Assembly: GCA_902806565.1 (NCBI GenBank)
Contig: CADCXA010000029.1
Location: 1,674,001 to 1,738,000, forward strand
Source of the DNA: Hypoxylon rubiginosum
Taxonomy: Eukaryota; Ascomycota; Sordariomycetes; Xylariales; Hypoxylaceae
Direction: 5' to 3'
DNA length: 64,000 nt
The notes under the pieces were generated by a model. That model did no database searches, was not told where the DNA came from, and worked only from the letters and a program-made list of their open reading frames with translations. Below are positions 23,028-34,277 of the stretch, in pieces (positions within the stretch are counted from its first letter, which is position 1; each line of letters starts with the position of its first letter). The translations under genes were made by a program, and so were the position numbers.

Positions 23028-24396
23028 AGCCATGAGGACGGCGCCGACCTCTCCGAATATCCCCCGGTGTTTGAGCCCCAAGACTTCCCGGACATAAACG
23101 ACACCCTCTTCAGCGCGGAAGAATGCCAACAACGCTGCCGGCTCATATCTCGAACACTCCCCCCTCCCTAGTAGTCGCCCTCATTAAATATAACATCACG
23201 CGACGATGTCCCTGGCCATTACACCTACACCACCTCGAAGGCTCACCCCTGCACCTGCCTAGTGCGTATGTACCATGGAGTGGCCTGTCATTGGTCCTGC
23301 TGGCTAGTTCTATTCTCCGTCTTCTCTTCTTCCGACTCTCCTGGACTCTCGCCGACTCTGCTGCTTGGTTTCGATATTGGGGGGGCTTTATAGGTTATGG
23401 CGCTTGGGCGTTTGGGAAATGTTGCGTGCTTTACGATACCCTGGGTAGATTATGACGAACTCGGTTCGCTTGGACTTAGCAATTGAAACACCCAGAAAAT
23501 CTAGGTAGAAAGGCAATTTACATATACGACAAATTTCCAAGACCTTTAATCGTCTTGAGTGCTTTGTGCATTTGCCTCTGGTATTTTCGTAACTCCATTA
23601 TTGTGAAGAGCGATGATATTTACAGTGTGTTCACAAGGTGTTCTTGCCTACCGGTCCAGCTGGGAATATTACCCCGCGTATTTTAAGTTTCCTTATGGCT
23701 CCTATTGGTATCTGAAGTTATTCCCAATATTCCCGTCATTTATTATGTCTAAGTGTACATAATTTCTTGTACGTCAAAATTACTTCAAAACCAATCCACC
23801 AACAAACCTGGAAGCATCTATCCATACCCAAAGGCCAGACTCGAGGTCCTGGCAATTGCAAGTTACCTTTGGGGGCGACCAGGGGGGTGTTAGGGTAGTT
23901 ACTGGTTGTAATACTAGTGTCGGGATCTTAGCCCTTATCGATTGAGTACAGCTACCGACCTGTTGGTCACCTTTAGGGCCTAGATAGGGGTTACGGGCTT
24001 ATTGGTATTAAGGACGGGATGTGCTTTGGAGCTAGCTAGGCCTCTTGTCGTATAGGACCCTTTATCCTGACCTCTATGTATACATAGATTTTGGTAGCCC
24101 CCTAGGTTCATAGCTTTTCGTGCAACAAGGTAGTTGTTTCCTTATCGCATGGTTGGTGTCGTGACAACTAGGTTAAGAGAATATAAACGGTTTCCCATCG
24201 GTACGGCCTGGTGTCTAAGACGGGTTGCTGGTCTAAAAAGATTTTCACTCTGTGAACACTCTGGAAATAAAGGGGCTTTGCACTTTGTAAATAGCATCGC
24301 TCTATATAAATACACACGCAGTTCATTTTTTTATGTTTTAAAAAAACATTACCCGGCCATTATGTCAATCAAGTTGAATATCAACCAACTCCCAAC
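23028..24396. other. Intergenic region with repeat copy 2
   Basis: No supported gene. An open 47-codon continuation of the previous frame runs to 23171. From about 23955 to 24163 it holds the second copy of the dispersed repeat. The rest is A/T-leaning. Confidence 0.55.
23955..24163 (+). repeat. Dispersed degenerate repeat, copy 2
   Basis: Aligns with 987-1245 in the same orientation; lacks the internal duplication seen there. Best-conserved blocks lie from GTTACGGGCTT (about 23990) to GTTTCCTTATCGCATG. Non-coding. Confidence 0.75.
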
Positions 24397-24471
24397 TCAT
24401 CGAGATGCCTGAGGATCTTCAATTGTCTCGGAAGATTTCCACTTTGTAATGAAGAGTTGACTGGTAAACCA
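24397..24471 (-). pseudogene. Relic of the 3' end of a fungal transcription-factor gene
   Basis: On the minus strand these 75 bases align without gaps to 32481-32555, the last 75 coding bases of the intact transcription-factor gene: 60 of 75 positions match by my count, including the stop codon position (TGA here, TAA there). Translated, 16 of 24 residues agree (WFTSQLF against WFTGQLF, then TIEDPQ). Resemblance appears to go on weakly past the stop into 3' flank. Upstream the frame hits TAA after a few codons, so only the tail is left. It sits directly behind the dioxygenase gene. Most likely the remnant of a duplicated paralogue that has otherwise been lost. Confidence 0.7.
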
Positions 24472-24527
24472 AGATAGCCGAATGTCTCCTGTGGCTTACA
24501 ACCATGCGGCCTGTTCTACCTTAATAC

Positions 24528-26267
24528 TCACCCGCAAGATGTGGATCGTGGGTTAGGGCCACGCCAGCCGTCGCTCGAATGCTCGACCTTATCGAACAGC
24601 GAGCCGTCTTGGTGGTGATAAGGGTCGATATCCCAAAGTTCGCTGACCTCGCCTAGCTCGGCGAAGATTCGATCCCAGGCTAGCCTTAGCTTCGGGGGAA
24701 CATCCCAGCCAAGCTCCGGATTGTTAAGCCATAGTCTGAGGATATACCGCTTTGATTCGAGATCGTCGTTGAACGAGCTGCGGCTGTGCAAGATGGCCAG
24801 GTTGTTGATGAAGTACATGTCTCCTCTCTCGGGCTTGAGGCTTATACATTTGGCCGCAGCGGTGAAGTGAACCGCGTCGAGGGCCTCTGCTTGCGCCTCT
24901 GTCACGGGTGGAATGTTGGGACTGCGAGGTGTCGCCCCAGAGCCAGTGAGGTTTCTTCGCGAGTAGATAAGAACCAGTCTGTCCCGCCAATAATGGAGAA
25001 GAGGCCTGCAGAGAAAGGGGGGATTCCGTCCAAAGCTGAATGGTTTTCGATATGTTAGTAATTTGTGTGCCGAACGGGAAATGACGACCGCCAAGGCATC
25101 CGGGAAAATCTTGAAAGCAAAAGGGGAAAATACAAAGGGTTTACTTACGTGTCGTGAACCCAATCGTTCTTGGAAAGTTCGTCAATGAGATCAGGACGTT
25201 CAGAGGCAATCTCATTGTACACAGCCCAAGAGGAGGCTAGGAGAATATTGCCTCCTACAGCTGCCTTGTCGAGGGTGTACATGGCCAGAATACCACACAA
25301 AAGGTCGGTATGGAAAGGCTGCAAGAAGTGATTCGTCAGTAGATGAATATCATGTTATATGAGTCTGGTCCTAGAAAGGAATACTGGACATTGCCACGAA
25401 GAAGGCCCACAATGCTTCACCAAGGAAAGCTTGAAGCTGATTTATATGGGTGTTCGTACCTGTGCGTCGTTGGTAAACAAAGGTCTGCGTTTACTATCGG
25501 GAAAGCCGTCGAACTCAACATTCGTGATATGTGCTACGGTAGAGATCTTATGTTAGCATGAGGCTAACTGACAGTCTGGCCTCGGCGATGAAGGGTGAGT
25601 GCGTGGTGGGGCTTTACTCACTCATCATGCTCCCGTCTTGGTACTGTCGGCCCCTTTGTTCTCCAAAGTAGCTCGACACTCCGAGGTAGAGTATGGCGTT
25701 ATCTTCGCGAGAAAAGGAAGCCGGGTTCAGCCCACGGACAACACAGAAACCTCTGCCATCATGGACGTTTCTAGAGGCACTCTCAAGACGCGGCCCAAGA
25801 AGCGGCAAGGGAAAGGTGGCCTTTCGAACCTCACGGAGTTCAAGACCACGACCTTTTAAATGAATGAGGTTAGCTTTTGCGTGAAACCAATGCCAAGTGA
25901 GGCCTGCGGTAAGTAAATTACTCTTGAAGTTAGACAGTGCTGCCATTATCTCGGCGATATCAACAGTACTAAGGACAAGGACATAATCTTCCGGCTTCAG
26001 GTCGGATCCGGTCCAAGCCAGAGGATGCCGCACCGCCTTCGGCCACCCTTTTGGCACTTGTGTGCCCTGAGGTACGGTTTTCATCCTTTCTAAAGTTCTT
26101 TCCTGGAACTTGGCCAAGTCGGGCACCCATCCGATGTCAGCGGTAGGGGGATATGCATCGGCAGTGGCGGCATTGTCTGATAGTTGAATCCCATGCTTGG
26201 CTAGAAGCGTCGGGGGGTAATACTCAATACCTGGATTGAACGACTGGGTCTCGACTTGGGTGGACAT
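24528..26267 (-). CDS. TauD/TfdA-like Fe(II)/2-oxoglutarate dioxygenase
   Basis: Predicted non-haem iron oxygenase of the clavaminate-synthase-like superfamily. Four exons (26267-25622, 25533-25460, 25318-25149, 25035-24528) with introns of 88, 141 and 113 bp and consistent phases give 465 residues. The start is the ATG at 26267 (MSTQVETQ). The iron ligands are visible: HTD (His243, Asp245) in PFHTDLLCG, and the distal His380 in LAILHSRSSF, with Arg393/Arg397 (RYILRLWL) placed to bind 2-oxoglutarate. Other marks: GRGFCVVRGL, SWAVYNEI, SLKPERGDMYFINN. The predicted stop (TGA at 24528-24530) overlaps a GTGAGT that could be a donor, so a further 3' exon cannot be excluded. Substrate unknown; fungal members act in sulfonate use or specialised metabolism. 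Confidence 0.85.
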
Positions 26268-27143
26268 GTTGAAGGCGTAAATATTCAACCAAGGTTAAAA
26301 AGGGTTGTAGGAGGTAGATAGTGTAATAGTGAATAGGAGGTTTGTAAGTGTTAGCTTGCCTTGACTGAATCCGAAGCAGAGAGCCTTAGTATTTAAGGAC
26401 GCTGTTCTAGTTACACTCGAACATGTCACCGACAGGGTAGAGGGGAAATTATTCAAGGGGGATCACCAACTCCCCCAAAACCTCATCCCAGAGCTTCATC
26501 GTCCCGGTTTCTTTATCGCCTCGGGATACACGATAATACGTGTATTACTCGACCCCTCAATTAGTACCCGACGGACAGCGGTACGGTCCTACCTCACGAG
26601 AAATGCTCCTCCGGTTCAGACACATATGATTGCCTGCGTATGAGGCATCGGGCCGAGATTTGACGACGCCCAACCGTTAGTTAGCAGAATGCGTAGGATA
26701 AGATGCTGAAGTGTTGGACGAGGGTGTACGGCAGCCATGATTGGAAGGGTTATAATCCCTCGTCTAGGAGAGATGCGAAGTCGAATTACTCGCATCCCCT
26801 TTATCGGATCAGCAGCCCAATGCAAGTCACGAAGCCCTCCGGGACGAACCTCGATTTTAGATAGATTTGGGTAGGGAGAGTTTGCAAATGAATGGCCGTC
26901 GAAATTGACATGTCTGGATTTATCTCGATGGGCGGGAAGAATGTGTACCACTTAGCACTGCGAGCTGCAGCAGGTCATTCTTGTACAAGCGACTTAGACT
27001 TATGGGCTTGGTTCTGGTAACTGTTGAGAGGGTAAATTTTGATTAATTCTTGATAGGAGGTGCCCAAGCTTTCAACCAAGGGGCAGTGGACACATTGCTA
27101 CCTAGTAGGTCTAGAAATCTATCTCGAAAAGTCTGGCAAGCCC
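26268..27143. other. Intergenic region with possible cupin relic
   Basis: It lies between the dioxygenase start and the 3' end of the kinase-like pseudogene. Apart from the open frame treated separately at 26616-26951, nothing is recognised. Confidence 0.5.
26616..26951 (-). pseudogene. Possible relic of an oxalate-decarboxylase-like cupin
   Basis: A 112-codon frame starting with GTG. Its middle reads GHSFANSP...IEVRPGGLRDLHW, which resembles the stretch before the metal-binding histidines of fungal oxalate decarboxylases (usual form: EPGALRELHWHPN). Right after DLHW the likeness stops: the metal ligand His is missing and the rest resembles nothing. If real it is only a small decayed piece. 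Chance similarity is possible. Confidence 0.25.
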
Positions 27144-28925
27144 CTACAGAGCCGATTGGCCATATTTTTCTAAAGACAATAGCACTCGGCCCAAGGTAGG
27201 CCGCTGCAAATAGTACAAGAATTCGATATCTCCCTCTCTCGTTTCGTTCGCGTCGTAGCGCATTCTTGCTTCGACAAAATGCTCAGCCTTGCGCATCTCA
27301 TTTTGCCAGAAGAGACGGATAGTTTCCCTTGTATCTTCGAAAGTGCCCTCAGGTTCTCCGTGAAGGCCCGTTCTTCCCAAAGGAAATACCTTACCTTGAT
27401 GGCGATAGATCTTGATGAGTCCGTCAATCCACTCCCGCGCGCCCGCAGTGCTAATCTTGATAAGTTCCTGAAGATTCGGCGACGTGCGCACAAACTCGGG
27501 AAAACGCTGCTGCCCGTCGTAGATGCTGGACCGGCCTAGGATGATGTCGGCATCTCCGACTCCCTCAAAAAGGCACTAGAGAGCCTTGCCCAGCATGTAG
27601 ACCATTCCTGATTCCTGTTCGGGCGGGTTGCTTGCGAGCCATGGCAAGTTCTTGCCGTGAGAAGGATTGTCGTAGTGCTCATCCTTTAAGGCAGCCGGCA
27701 GGCCACGGGACTCGAGATATCTGTCCAAGATTGCGCCGTACTTTGACAGAACATCCTTCGGTAGATCGTCCGTACGGGCATATCCATCGCTGTCAAGTAC
27801 AGCAATCCACTCGACGTAGTAGATCTCGGGCGGAGCCCAATTGTACACGTTCCGACTTTGGTTGAAGTCGATCAAGACTGCCCGTTCGGAGCCGTCTACG
27901 TTCTTCGATAGGACGAGCTGATCTAGTCGCAGGTCCGAATAGAACTTTGCCGGGGAATGTTTTATGTGAATTAGAGATCTGGTTAGGTCGATGGCCCAAG
28001 AAAGTTGCTAGTGTAAAATCAGGGTGTTGTTGAGTCTCCTCTCCGGCACCACATCGGCCAAGTTACCACCTCTACAAAAGGTTGTGAGAAAGCCGCAAAC
28101 AACGCGACTGGATGGTATAGTGACCAGGTAATGGGGCCGGCCGATGATGGTCTTAGAGGAGGGAATGGAGAGCAAAACTTTGATTTCGTGATAGGTCCTA
28201 GAAGGTCTGTTTTTGGAGGACTTGAAGACCATGAGGGTGTCGTCTCCATTCCCGTCTTTGTTCGGGAGGGACACGAGAATGACATCGCTCGAGAGCTGTC
28301 GCAGGCGGCGCAACTTGGTAAATGGGATAACCGGGGGCATGTCGGACTCGGCTAGCCCCCACGTGGAGCAGAGATCTTCGGCCGTGAGGAAGAGGCCCGG
28401 GTCGGCCAGGGCCTTGTTATATACGATACGAAAATCCATTGCTTTGGGATCCTCGGGCAGGCTATGGAGCCGAATAGTAGAACCAAAGGGTAGACCGCGA
28501 TACAATTCGCTGAAGTTGTCAACGCGGTCAGACCAGTGTTGGAGGCCCTCACGGAGATAGGCGGTGATTCCTAGAGAGGTTATGCGAAAGTCAGAGACGT
28601 GGACGCTGTCCCGGGCGTCAAGTTTATCCCATAGGCTTGAGGGCCACTGAACCTGGTCGGGGATGACCATATCGATGCGGTTGGGGGCGGAATGGTCTAG
28701 AAATGTTGGGACGGCAGAGTAGAGCGTGCCAAAGCCGCAGAATTCGATGGCCCAACGAGACGAGAACTCCCGGACTGCATCTTTACGCGCGTCAATATGC
28801 TAAGCGTATCCGCCTGTCTCCGGGAATAGAATAAACCCGGCAGAAGCAAAAATGAAATGTAGGCGGAGCGAGTTGGCGATATTGATGCCCCGGGATACTT
28901 TTACTGTGACTGTGGATGGGGCCAT
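27144..28925 (-). pseudogene. Protein-kinase-like gene broken by three in-frame amber codons
   Basis: One continuous 594-codon frame from ATG 28925 to the stop at 27144 contains TAG at codons 42 (28800-28802), 306 (28008-28010) and 450 (27576-27578), and no other stop. The kinase-like half shows LRRLRQLSSDVILVS, an MVFKSS lysine segment that could be the ATP-binding Lys, a GGNLADVV hinge-like region, a catalytic-loop equivalent FYSDLRLDQLVL (HRD replaced by YSD) and IDFNQSR where DFG is expected, then WAPPEIYY like an APE motif. The altered HRD and DFG suggest a pseudokinase even before breakage. Codon 450 lies in GKAL-x-CLFEG, where related proteins have Trp. All three ambers can arise by one CpA-to-TpA change. 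Readthrough or intron removal is less likely but untested. Confidence 0.7.
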
Positions 28926-29911
28926 TGCTGCCAAATGTACCTAGGCATCTAAGGTAGTAAAGATCATAAACTGCCCGGCAACTCGGGTGAAGCCTAAGAC
29001 CTATCTATATGAACGTATCATTTGCCGTAAACCAGGCTGGCTAGGCTTGATATCTCCGGATCAAAAGTGACTCACGTTGAGATGTCAAACCCGCCTATTA
29101 CGGCCCCTAGTGGGGCAGTGTCGCCGATGTGTTTTATTTGTGAAAGGAGCTTACTTCGTGGATCGCCGCCGAGATGAGAGAGATGAGCAACTGGCAACCA
29201 AACAATGCGGCGCCCGACTTTTTAGCGTTGCCCCGTACGACCCACCCCCATCTTGCTTCTAAGTGCTTACGATATGAACTTCCCGAATCGGCAAGTCAGG
29301 GGGCGCTGATTGGTTGAGAAAAAACTGGATAGAATTTCCCTGACGCCTTTAAAGGGGGTGTGTTTCAGCATCATACTGCACCAATGACGCATACGTCGCA
29401 TAGCCCTACCTAGGGTGGAGGATCTGATCTTATCAGATGCATTCTAATGAATAATGAGAGAATAATAACGACGGAAGCAAATAATTTCGCCGGTCGCTTG
29501 CCTCAGGCTCTTGAACCACAAGACCGGGCCGCCGAGATCCTCGACGGAGGTCGCCGAGATGGCACTCAAATGATGCCTCAATAAGATGTGCCGACGCGGG
29601 GAGGCTGTAGGGAGGGCCACCGTTCATGGCAGACCATCCCATCTCATCAAAGCCGTCGTCGTAGGAAACAACTCGCTCACCAACATCACATTAACTTCGG
29701 ATTCTTCATATACAGTTAACTCGAATCTCAATCTCAAATGAAATATACCTAGGTACATCGTAATCAAGACCGTAAATATGAAATTATATATATTACCGAC
29801 CAATTCATCTATTTCCCGTCTTCTTTTACTCGACATTCCATCAACTCGAGCGAACGCCCGTTCGCATTTCTTCCTCACTCATAATTCTGATCTCCTAATT
29901 CCGATCTCCAC
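28926..29911. promoter_or_regulatory. Divergent intergenic region (kinase-like pseudogene / transcription factor)
   Basis: About 1 kb with no supported gene; must carry the promoter of the plus-strand transcription factor. A partial ACCTAGGTAC motif lies at 29746-29755 and pyrimidine-rich sequence precedes the start at 29912. Confidence 0.5.
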
Positions 29912-32555
29912 ATGGAGAATCCTCTCGAAGACGACGTCGCGATGGCGTGGACACGCGTTCCAACCTCGCGAGAATGGACCGCCGACGATCTCGTCCGCTT
30001 GCAGGAATCATCGAAAATCATCGGGATACCCCTTTCCAGTCTCATTTTCTTTGCTGAGACATGCTACGAGAAAGCCAACCCCCAAGTTCCAAAGGCCGCC
30101 CTATATACCCCCAAAGAATTGACAGGGGACGAACTCGTAACCCTACAACAAGCAGCACAGCTTATGTCTACTACTCCTTCTCATCTCCTTTCCTTCGCGA
30201 AGTCTGCTATCCAACAGATTTCTTTCCATTCGCTTCACAGCTCGAAAGTGCAGGATGCCGGCTTTCCCGGTCACGGCCCCTCTCTCCTTGATACTAACTC
30301 TATTATCTCCCAAGAAGTAGGCTTCGCTGGACGGGTTGGCGATAGCGGGTTGGCACTAGGATCTGAAGCGCTTGCCTTTGATATGCAGCATCCTCTTTAC
30401 GCGGTCGACGACCCTTTTCCCATGAGTGATGTCATCCCCTACATGCCAGACAGCTTGCATGCCTCCGGCAGTAACATGGCAGTGTCTTCGAATTATTTTC
30501 CTGCTGTCCCAATGAATGAGACCGCGTGGCATGGCAGTAGCCTTCCGCCGTTCTCTAACCCAGCACCACTTGAATTCTACTCTGGCTCCACTACGGATAT
30601 CGATCATACCACTTCGTTTGTCAGGCCCTTAGATTACTTCTTGCTAGGTGCCAGCGAGGCCCCAGAAATAGATGACCATACCACGAACTCAGGGGCCGGG
30701 CAAGGCAGTGGATTTCCATCGCACATGGACTTCGGTACCGTTCCAGACCCCGTCGTGGCAAGTCAGAACGCAGTCCAAGATTTGGTCAGTATTCCTCAAA
30801 CGTCGCAGGAGACTCAACGCTCGCCCATTGGAGGCACACGTTCGCACGACCAGGGGCGTTTAATCGTGCCATCTTATTCGAGCCGAAGGGCTGAGAAGAT
30901 GCCCCTTCGACTCAATGGCCCCGGCCGTCCGACTGGCGTCAGCAAAGCCACGGCCATCGTTCAAGGAACAATAAACAGCCGAGGTAGAAAGAACGTTTCG
31001 GTGAGGCCGTCTTTGGTGCCTTGCATCCGTTGCAGCACCTCCGACAAGAAGGTAATGTGACCTCCCTTTGTCCTCAGTGCTGCGCCAATCATCCCTCTCA
31101 GTCAGCAGTTGCTGACTGCAAGACGCAGTGTGAACTATTCGAGGGTTCGAATGAGTGTATTCAATGTCAAAGTCAGACATACAGCTTGGCCAGCCTTCCA
31201 TGTCTGTATTTCCAGATCACGGACATTCTCTTGTTCCGCACCACGACAGACCCAACATCTCAAAAGGCATACACCGTCTTAACACTCGACTGCAATATCG
31301 CGGATGCAGTTTACTCGGTGTTACGTATTGAATCCTGCCCAAGAATCAACTTTCAGATAACGCAAGGTTCAGGGACGGTGCTGCAACTCTCAGCGTGTCG
31401 CTTCGACTCGACCTCGATCAAAGAAACCAGTTCTCCTCGCGACAAAGCTCTATATACACATACATATGCGCTCGCGGATCTCGACCACGCCAAGATTCAG
31501 ATACGAGATTTCATACTCAGGAGCGTCGTACCGTATATCAAGGCCAACGTAACCTCTCGTGATCGAATAACCTCGACTATTTTTACCGCCGTTTGCCATC
31601 GCGTCAGACTCAAACTGGTAACGTCTTCCACTCTCGTTTCTCCTCCCATGCACGATACGACCCGTTCAAACCTAATCACTAGATCGTGTTATTATACTTC
31701 TGGCTAACATCGACGATACGAAATCCCCTTAGGCTCATCATGGATTCCTCTCCGACGTTCTGTGTCTCTGGACGGCCGCACGAACCATCGAAGGAGGCTG
31801 GCACTTCGTCGACCCTCAACCTCTAGGACTCAATTCGGTTAACGGCGATACGGTCCGCCTCCGGACTGCGCCGTTTCTTGACTACCAAGTTTCAGCTATC
31901 TTGGTGCAGGATATCCTCCTCCCACTGCGAGAGAGGGTCCTAGGGCAACTGAATAAGCTGACGACTTCAAACACGTCTGAGAACTGGTTCACCCTATTCC
32001 TGGCGAATTTCGTTCTTCTTCACTCGTATAGTCTTCTTATCAAGCAGCAACGGGCCTTTGCCCGCCAACGGAACTCTCCTGTAAGTAATTTGCTGGAAAT
32101 AAGGCACCCTTAAATTCTACTTAGCTTGGATCCTAACATCCAAAAGTACCGCTACAACATGATGTCTCTGATCAAAGGCATTCACCTCGGTGCTCGGACG
32201 CTTCTCGCATATTTTCATAACATCTGCAAGGGCCAGCGCCTGTTCGAGGTTGATTGGATCCAGGAAAAGAGCACCAAAACTATCCAAGGAATAGCCCAGC
32301 TATCACATGATGAGATCGACTTACTTATAACCCTGTCCACCGAGGTCCGTGGAAGAGGTAAGTGGAACCCGCAGTGCACAACACTTTAGCTCCATTCGCA
32401 CGCAGACCGTTAACCATGATTGCCATTCAGTGTCCCAACTGGAGGACCTCATGCACACAGACGAATACGAATCTGATCTTTGGTTTACCGGTCAACTCTT
32501 TATTCCTAACTGGAGACCCCCCAAGACGATTGAGGATCCTCAGATATCTCGATAA
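29912..32555 (+). CDS. Fungal Zn-cluster-like transcription factor
   Basis: Five exons: 29912-31051, 31078-31617, 31733-32080, 32147-32357 and 32431-32555, giving 787 residues. The N-terminal third is acidic, Ser/Pro-rich and probably disordered. The Cys-rich core reads PCIRCSTSDKK|CC, restoring a C-x2-C-x6-C pattern, then NECIQC and LPCLYFQITDILLFR, typical of a fungal Zn2Cys6-related family. The C-terminal two thirds match that family: LWTAARTIEGGW, LVQDILLPLRERVL, NWFTLFLANFVLLH, FARQRNSP, HLGARTLLAYFH and the WFTGQLF tail. The first intron is problematic: 26 bp if it starts at 31052, or 77 bp if it starts at 31001, which would delete CIRC; both are phase 0. A relic paralogous tail lies at 24397-24471. 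Target genes are unknown; neighbours suggest a local regulator. Confidence 0.8.
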
Positions 32556-32952
32556 GTTTAGGTCTGTTTGATACATGTGACTTGACTCACATGATGGGTC
32601 GGCAATGTTTTTCAAAATATGGTGGAGAAATTGCCTCGCGGCAGCCTGTGTCCCTAGACGGGGAGTGTTATGAATGGCGGAGCGCGATGAGTTTAGCAAG
32701 TTGTTAAAGATTCTAAAACCCAATTTATGCAAATAGCCTTTTTTGTCACTTTAGGGGTAGTTTAAGTATTTATACATGCTGAACACCAAACTTCGTTTTC
32801 AGCGTAACGTGGGGCTCATAGGGTCATATGTCTCGCTGCAGCCTTTTTTTCGTACCCCTTTTCGTATATGAGAAAGGTCTCCAGGACAAGGAACTGTAAG
32901 ACCGCAGTGGCATATAGCCAGATATACCTCGATCTTCAAGCCCAAACCACAT
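32556..32952. other. Convergent intergenic region
   Basis: 3' flanks of the transcription factor and the rhodopsin-domain gene. No gene seen. Sequence near 32580-32620 faintly resembles the flank of the relic at 24397, suggesting the duplicated segment extended past the stop codon. Confidence 0.5.
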
Positions 32953-34277
32953 CTACGGTCCTGGAGCTCTGCCACCTTCATACGCAATGGTGAATTCTCT
33001 CTTCTGCTGAATAGCTTGACCATCCCGCAATATGCTGTGCTCGCTGCCGGCGTCCGAGAAGCCATTGAAAGTCCCAATCGTAGTCGTCTTGGTGTTCCTG
33101 ACGTCCGGCCTAGGGATGGTCTCCAGGTCGAAATCCGTCTCCATCTTCCTTTCTTTCCTTATCCTCCCAATCGTAATAATCCCATCGGATCCCTCGCTCG
33201 GTTTGTCGCTTTGCTTGTAGTATCGATCGGAAATGCTCCCGCCAAGGACCTTGACCCACAGCGGTCGGAGTACAGGGACGGAGGCGCAGATGATTGTAAT
33301 CGTCATTTCGCTGTTCGTCCAGATAATAGAGTCGGCGGTAGCATCTATATGAATGATTGTTAGACACGTCAATGAAAGTAGTCATCCTGGATCCATATGC
33401 TTTCCGACTTACACAGATAATCTGCTGTCTGACTGAGGACTTCGAGACCAGACGTTCGAACAACTCCACAGATTCCGGCCACAACTCCAAGACTAAGCGA
33501 GACACAGATTGTGATTTTCTCCTTCTTTGGCATATTTAATCTCCAAAGAACCACCCAAGGGAAAGCCGCCAGGAAGAAATCCATCGCGGCAGACCAAGCT
33601 ATTCCGAAGCATGGATTAGTATTGGTCAATACTCGAGATAGAATACTCACAGCACATTATAAACGCTATATCGGTTAGATTTATTGGGCATGATTTATTC
33701 GTTATGCGTGCGTCCCAGATTGCCTCCACCGGAGTACATTGGGCAAAGCATGAAATGGCCAGTAGGAAAGACCAAGCCATCATAGTAACAATCCAAAACC
33801 AGAGAATTGCCTTTTGCCTGGGAGTATTTGAGCATTTTAGTGAATTTAGGTACGTGTTTTGATTCATACCAGACTACTACGATTATTCGCAGTAAGAAAG
33901 CAGCGACAGCTGTCTTGCTAAGGCCCATGGCAAGCGAAATGAAAAATTGGGCAAGGACTTCAATCTTCGTAGCCTTCCGGATGTCCTCCGCCGTGATGTC
34001 CGTGGTATGTTGCCCGAAGCCGTATACGGATGAAACGATCATAAGGATAACGAATAGCATTTGAATAACCTGATAGAATTGCATTAGCCGCATATGACAG
34101 GATATCATGGCTCTTTCTTGCTCTTACCCAAGTTATCATGAGAAGATAGTCATCAATACCAACGCCTCCTTTCAAGAATTTGCGGGTATATAGCCTCATG
34201 GAGATGACGGCTCCCGCAAGGGCAACCTCCACAGTGAGGACTGTGATAGTCAACGGACCTTTACCACCAAGAGGCAT
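32953..34277 (-). CDS. Seven-helix rhodopsin-domain integral membrane protein
   Basis: Belongs to the large fungal rhodopsin-domain family related to the membrane part of PTH11-like receptors. Five exons (34277-34128, 34069-33870, 33817-33651, 33598-33413, 33344-32953) with introns of 52-68 bp and matching phases give 364 residues. Helices and loops typical of the family appear in order: short N terminus (MPLGGKGPLT), TM1 followed by RLYTRKFLKGGVGIDDYLLM, an extracellular loop with YGFGQHTTDI, KTAVAAFLLRI, CTPVEAIWD, AAMDFFLAAFPWVVLWRL, KITICVSLSLGV and TNSEMTITIICASVPVLRPL, then a polar cytoplasmic tail of about 100 residues. No CFEM domain is present. Ligand and signalling role unknown; most members are uncharacterised. 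Confidence 0.88.

Noticed and set aside
27949..28072. A 63-nt intron (GTAACT donor to CACTAG acceptor) hiding the amber at 28008
   Set aside because: It would remove a kinase-typical GGNLADVV stretch, its donor is weak, and it leaves the other two ambers unexplained.
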